Positions 14,221 through 16,620 of a stretch of 16,620 nt of DNA are shown here, piece after piece; within the stretch, counting starts at the first letter, position 1, and every line of letters begins with the position of its first letter. The position numbers were made by a program, and so were the translations under genes. The stretch comes from CAZSPL01 sp964608735 (lineage in GTDB: Bacteria > JAJVIF01 > JAPKYR01 > CAZSPL01). The notes under the pieces were generated by a model, which saw only the letters and a program-made list of their open reading frames with translations, searched no databases and was not told the origin of the DNA. The DNA is taken from contig CAZSPL010000068.1 in the NCBI GenBank assembly GCA_964608735.1, positions 1 through 16,620 on the forward strand, given 5' to 3'.

Positions 14221-14248
14221 ATTATCCACACCTGTCCGTTTTTGTCAA
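14221..14248 (-). promoter_or_regulatory. Promoter of the MNT/HEPN operon
   Basis: On the minus strand: perfect TTGACA (14243-14248), a 16-base spacer, then GATAAT (14221-14226). The expected start near 14214 falls in the first operator. Confidence 0.6.
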
Positions 14249-14285
14249 CCGGGCTATCTGATTCTATATGGCCGGGAAGCCGAAA

Positions 14286-15455
14286 TTACCCCTCGCTCAT
14301 CTTCACGTGAATATCGTGTAGCGGCAGCTCGTCGAAGAATTGCTTCGGCGGTACCGACAATTCGAGAGGTACCGAACCCGGCGCGATCAATTTCCTCGCC
14401 TGCATGTATGCCACGAGCGACGCCGGGAAGCCGGTGGTACGCTCCATCGCGGTAAACCCGGTCGCCTCGTCGTGCACGTCATAGATGTCGAAATTCAGCG
14501 TCTTCGATTTGCCGCCCTTCTTCCCGCTCACCGTGACGCGCAGCACCACGAGGTCGCGCACGTCGGGATAATCGAGCTTCTCCTCGAGAATACGGCTCAG
14601 CATCGCGCGGGCGTCGAACACCGAGCCGTCCTTCAGCTTCACGTTGTCCTCGAAACATCCCAGCCCGAACATCGCCCGCACCGCTTCGAAATGCCCGGGA
14701 TACCTGACCGTCTTGTAATCGTATGACTTGAGCTTCCCATGGTATGTCTCGGGGCAGGTGCTTGTTCCGCCCGACGTGACCGCCGCTTCGCATTTGCCCA
14801 CCGGTTCGGGGAAATCGATTTCTTCGAGCTCTGTCAGCGCGGGGACTTCTACGCGCTTGCCGTTGCGAAGGAACTCCCCCATGCCGGTGTATTCATTTAT
14901 CAATCCTTCCAGGTTGAAAACGAGTTTGTACCCGAGCGGGCCGACCTTCTCTTGCGGAAGCCCCCCGCACCTGATGTGAACGTGCTCCGGCTTGTCGAGA
15001 AGCTCGATACCGAGCGCCGCGAGATGGTTGCCGAGTCCCGGCGCGAGCCCGCAGTCGGGCACGACGCTTACCCCGGCGAGCTTCGCTTCCTCATCCCTGT
15101 GAAGCTGCGCCCGCACGATTTGAGTGTTCCCGCCGAGGTCGCAGAATGATGCCCCCGCCCTGATGGCCGCTTCGGTGAGATGCATGTTGAACCTGTACGG
15201 CACCGCCGATACGACGACATCGGAGCCATGCATCACCGGGCCGATTTCGTTCAGGTTGGTAACATCGCACGTGACAAGCTCGAACCGGCACGGGGAACCG
15301 GGAAGCAGCCTTTCCAGCCGGTCTATCGCCACGGCTGCGGCGCGCGCGTCGGTGTCGACGAGTATCATGCGCTCGGCTTCGCAATTCTTCGCGAGGTCAT
15401 ATGCGATAGCGCATCCCTGGCGACCGGTACCGAGTACGACATAGGAGTACGGCAT
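14286..15455 (-). CDS. Lysine 6-dehydrogenase-like enzyme (saccharopine dehydrogenase family)
   Basis: The 389-residue protein starts with an NAD(P)-binding Rossmann motif, VVLGTGRQG (6-14), followed by the acidic strand end LVDTDA. It then has VVVSAVPYRFN, DLGGNTQ, PDCGLAPGLGN, LVFNLEGLINEYT, VPALTELEEIDF, TSGGTSTC, YKTVRYPGH and TAMERTTGFPASLVA. These segments match, in order, the lysine 6-dehydrogenase of Geobacillus as I recall it (for example FSLEGLLDHYT, TSGGTST and YKTIRYRGH). That enzyme oxidises the epsilon amino group of lysine. Related enzymes of the family act on saccharopine or other amino acids, so the substrate is not certain. The ATG at 15455 has GGAGG (15461-15465) five bases upstream; the TTG just before it would disturb the spacing. 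The gene has its own -10 box and lies after a terminator, so it is probably a single unit. Confidence 0.82.
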   Translation of the reverse strand: MPYSYVVLGTGRQGCAIAYDLAKNCEAERMILVDTDARAAAVAIDRLERLLPGSPCRFELVTCDVTNLNEIGPVMHGSDVVVSAVPYRFNMHLTEAAIRAGASFCDLGGNTQIVRAQLHRDEEAKLAGVSVVPDCGLAPGLGNHLAALGIELLDKPEHVHIRCGGLPQEKVGPLGYKLVFNLEGLINEYTGMGEFLRNGKRVEVPALTELEEIDFPEPVGKCEAAVTSGGTSTCPETYHGKLKSYDYKTVRYPGHFEAVRAMFGLGCFEDNVKLKDGSVFDARAMLSRILEEKLDYPDVRDLVVLRVTVSGKKGGKSKTLNFDIYDVHDEATGFTAMERTTGFPASLVAYMQARKLIAPGSVPLELSVPPKQFFDELPLHDIHVKMSEG

Positions 15456-15485
15456 CAATCCCTCCCGCGGAAGTTCTCACGTTCA

Positions 15486-15494
15486 AGTTTACCA
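15486..15494 (-). promoter_or_regulatory. Extended -10 box of the lysine dehydrogenase-like gene
   Basis: The minus strand reads TGGTAAACT, preceded by TATC. Transcription would start near 15479, giving a 24-base leader with a good GGAGG. It shares TCTGGTAAA with the boxes at 440 and 16231. Confidence 0.45.
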
Positions 15495-15524
15495 GATAAT
15501 AAATTGGAAAATGAGGGGCCGAAC

Positions 15525-15558
15525 AAAAAACCCGGCCATGCGGCCGGGTTGTTTTTTT
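15525..15558. terminator. Bidirectional rho-independent terminator
   Basis: AACCCGGCC (15529-15537), loop ATGC, GGCCGGGTT (15542-15550): a perfect 9-bp stem. An A-run lies to the left (AAAAAA, 15525-15530) and gT8 to the right. Read on the minus strand it follows the stop of the polysaccharide-export gene by about 15 bases and ends in a T-run. It separates that gene from the lysine dehydrogenase-like gene. Confidence 0.9.
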
Positions 15559-15573
15559 TGGATTCTAAAACAG

Positions 15574-16209
15574 TTATCTCGTCGCGACGACAATCAGGCT
15601 CTGGACAATGCCCGATATGTATGAAGTGGCCTTATCCCAGTCGGGACGTCCGACCTCCGGGACGAACACGAAATCGCCGTCGTTGATGGCGATATCGATA
15701 TCCATGTCGGATTGCAGTTCCTCTCCCCTGAGGAAGCCTTTCAGATTCACGAATTTCGCATAGTTTTTGTTGAGTATCAGAATCCGCTTGATATCGCACC
15801 TTTCATCGAATCCGCCGGCGTATGCGATGGCGTCGAGGAGGTTGTCGCCGTACTGGATGTTGAACTTGCCCGGGTTGCGCACATTGCCCAGCACCTTGAC
15901 CCGCGGGACATGCGGCGATGTAATCATCACGCTCACGATGGGATTCACCAAGTATGTCTTCAGCAGCCTGGTGCATTCGGCTTCGACTTCGGCGAGGGAC
16001 ATCCCGATGACGTTCAGCCTTCCCACGAGCGGAAGGCTCACCGACCCGTCGCTCAGGACTTCGGTCGTGATATTCAATCCCGATTCGCCCCAGACCTGGA
16101 AGCGTATCTGGTCGCCGACCCGCAGGCGGTATACCGGCGTATCGGCCTGCGCATATGCACCGACCGAGAGGGCGAAGAGAAGTAATGTTATGAAGATTGT
16201 TAGACGCAT
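15574..16209 (-). CDS. Periplasmic polysaccharide export protein (Wza-like, SLBB)
   Basis: The 211-residue product has a cleavable signal peptide (RLTIFITLLLFALSVGAYA, likely cut after A20). A Poly_export domain follows, VYRLRVGDQIRFQVWGE with DGSVSLPLVGRLNVIGMS and LAEVEAECTRLLKTYLVNPI. Then comes an SLBB domain, VKVLGNVRNPGKFNIQYGDN, LLDAIAYAGGF and DGDFVFVPE. There is no lipobox cysteine, unlike classical Wza, and the C-terminal amphipathic barrel helix is only hinted at by SYISGIVQSLIVVAT. It is expected to help secreted polysaccharide across the outer membrane. The ATG at 16209 fits the signal peptide and has GGGGTGA four bases upstream. A TTG at 16224 lies six bases after the -10 box and is the other possible start. 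No other capsule gene is adjacent. Confidence 0.85.
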   Translation of the reverse strand: MRLTIFITLLLFALSVGAYAQADTPVYRLRVGDQIRFQVWGESGLNITTEVLSDGSVSLPLVGRLNVIGMSLAEVEAECTRLLKTYLVNPIVSVMITSPHVPRVKVLGNVRNPGKFNIQYGDNLLDAIAYAGGFDERCDIKRILILNKNYAKFVNLKGFLRGEELQSDMDIDIAINDGDFVFVPEVGRPDWDKATSYISGIVQSLIVVATR

Positions 16210-16230
16210 ACAATCACCCCGCAAGGGCGT

Positions 16231-16239
16231 ATTTTACCA
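16231..16239 (-). promoter_or_regulatory. Extended -10 box of the polysaccharide-export gene
   Basis: The minus strand reads TGGTAAAAT, identical to the box of the larA-like gene, and the surrounding TTTCTGGTAAAATA is also shared. Transcription would start near 16224, about 15 bases before the ATG at 16209. Confidence 0.5.
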
Positions 16240-16308
16240 GAAACACGCGGTTCGTGCTTCACATTCTTATGTCGGCTGAGCGATCCGGTTCTAAAGGAGT
16301 TGAGAGTA

Positions 16309-16338
16309 CCATGCAGGCGGGACGCCCGTACCACAATG
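16309..16338. repeat. Short dispersed-type repeat, copy 1
   Basis: A 30-bp unit starting CCATGCAGGCGGGACGCCCG and ending ACCACAATG, 29 of 30 bases identical to the copy 57 bp downstream. It holds a small hairpin, CGGG-ACG-CCCG. On the minus strand it translates as part of 'VVRASRLHG', a string common in spurious predicted proteins of some metagenomic lineages. It is not a gene. Confidence 0.8.
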
Positions 16339-16365
16339 GGTGGCTGGTTACGGGTGGCTGGGTTT

Positions 16366-16395
16366 CCATGCAGGCGGGACGCCCGCACCACAATG
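16366..16395. repeat. Short dispersed-type repeat, copy 2
   Basis: Second copy, differing from the first by one T-to-C change. The 27-bp spacer between the copies contains a second direct repeat, GGGTGGCTGG (16338-16347 and 16352-16361), which overlaps the end of copy 1 by one base. Confidence 0.8.
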
Positions 16396-16396
16396 A

Positions 16397-16469
16397 GGAA
16401 AAGTAAGGAAAGAAAAGCGGGTACAGCTATCCTGTTTCCGCAGGGGCGAGTGGCTATACCTACTTTTCC
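16397..16469. other. Multi-tier inverted repeat, possible structured RNA
   Basis: GGAAAAGTA (16397-16405) pairs with TACTTTTCC (16461-16469). Inside, GGTA-C-AGC (16420-16427) pairs with GCT-A-TACC (16453-16460) with one mismatch, and CCTG (16431-16434) pairs with CAGG (16441-16444). A 14-base purine-rich bulge lies on the left side only. It lies in the 308-bp stretch without a gene (16225-16532), 63 bases before the last gene. I do not recognise it as a known riboswitch. Confidence 0.4.
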
Positions 16470-16532
16470 TTGCTAAACGCATCAATATTTACTACCTTTT
16501 ATCCCCCGTGCCGTGTCAGTGGGAGCGGACTT

Positions 16533-16620
16533 ATGGCGCGTTACCCGAGAATATACCTTGCCGTGGACAACTGCTTCGCCTCGAAACGGTGGACGGTGCC
16601 CGAGGAGTGGATACGCATCA
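16533..16620 (+). CDS. Probable sugar phosphate isomerase/epimerase, N-terminal 29 residues
   Basis: From the ATG at 16533 the sequence reads MARYPRIYLAVDNCFASKRW and then TVPEEWIRI up to the window edge. GGGAGCGG at 16521-16528 gives a good ribosome binding site. The opening strand, 'RIYLAVDNCFASKRWT.PEEW', looks like the first beta strand and helix of a xylose-isomerase-like TIM barrel as found in sugar phosphate isomerase/epimerases of environmental bacteria. The call rests on memory of similar N-termini and only 29 residues, so the function is tentative; that it is a real gene start is more secure. Confidence 0.5.
   Translation, partial: MARYPRIYLAVDNCFASKRWTVPEEWIRI

Noticed and set aside
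16309..16395. Possible CRISPR array
   Set aside because: There are only two units, the 27-bp spacer itself carries a direct repeat, and there are no cas genes.
16311..16406. Small frames through the tandem repeats on both strands
   Set aside because: They are made of the repeat units themselves and are a known kind of spurious prediction.

Overview
The window looks like chromosomal DNA from an uncultured, double-membraned (diderm) bacterium. It carries envelope genes that only make sense with an outer membrane: a TamB-like protein, an MCE/MlaD-like protein, a polysaccharide-export protein with a signal peptide, and a lipoprotein. The bases are fairly GC-rich. A tandem short repeat near the right end, which reads 'RASRLHG' on the minus strand, is of a kind I associate with metagenomic genomes of the Lentisphaerae/Planctomycetes/Hydrogenedentes sort. 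That lineage guess is weak. A run of exactly 100 N at 4234-4333 shows this is a scaffold with an assembly gap.

Left part (1-4930). An Xre-type antitoxin gene runs off the left edge on the minus strand. Next comes a plus-strand group: a LarA-type nickel-dependent racemase and two tandem, related PH-like membrane proteins. The second of these ends inside a 10-bp palindrome shared with the stop codon of a convergent gene, which resembles a short 2-hydroxyacyl-CoA dehydratase D-component (HgdB-like). Divergent from that gene is a lipoprotein with a thioredoxin-like domain that has lost its active-site cysteines; it is interrupted by the gap and closed by a strong hairpin.

Middle (4930-13110). 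On the minus strand lies a tightly coupled pair, an MCE/MlaD-like protein followed by a 1576-residue TamB-like protein, probably a lipid-transport pair spanning the envelope, with a small two-helix membrane protein downstream. On the plus strand is a complete FlhB with its NPTH self-cleavage motif, alone with no other flagellar gene in view.

Right part (13110-16620). A nucleotidyltransferase/HEPN toxin-antitoxin pair sits on the minus strand. Its HEPN gene is broken by a one-base frameshift, and its promoter is followed by two 17-bp palindromic operators 21 bp apart. Then come a lysine 6-dehydrogenase-like (saccharopine dehydrogenase family) enzyme, a bidirectional terminator, and a polysaccharide-export protein. 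After the repeats and a complex inverted repeat, a probable sugar-phosphate isomerase/epimerase gene begins and runs off the right edge.

A pattern across the window is an extended -10 box, TGGTAAAAT or close variants, in front of several genes. At some genes it lies only 6-8 bases before the start codon, which points to leaderless mRNAs. I found no tRNA, rRNA, CRISPR array or transposase.
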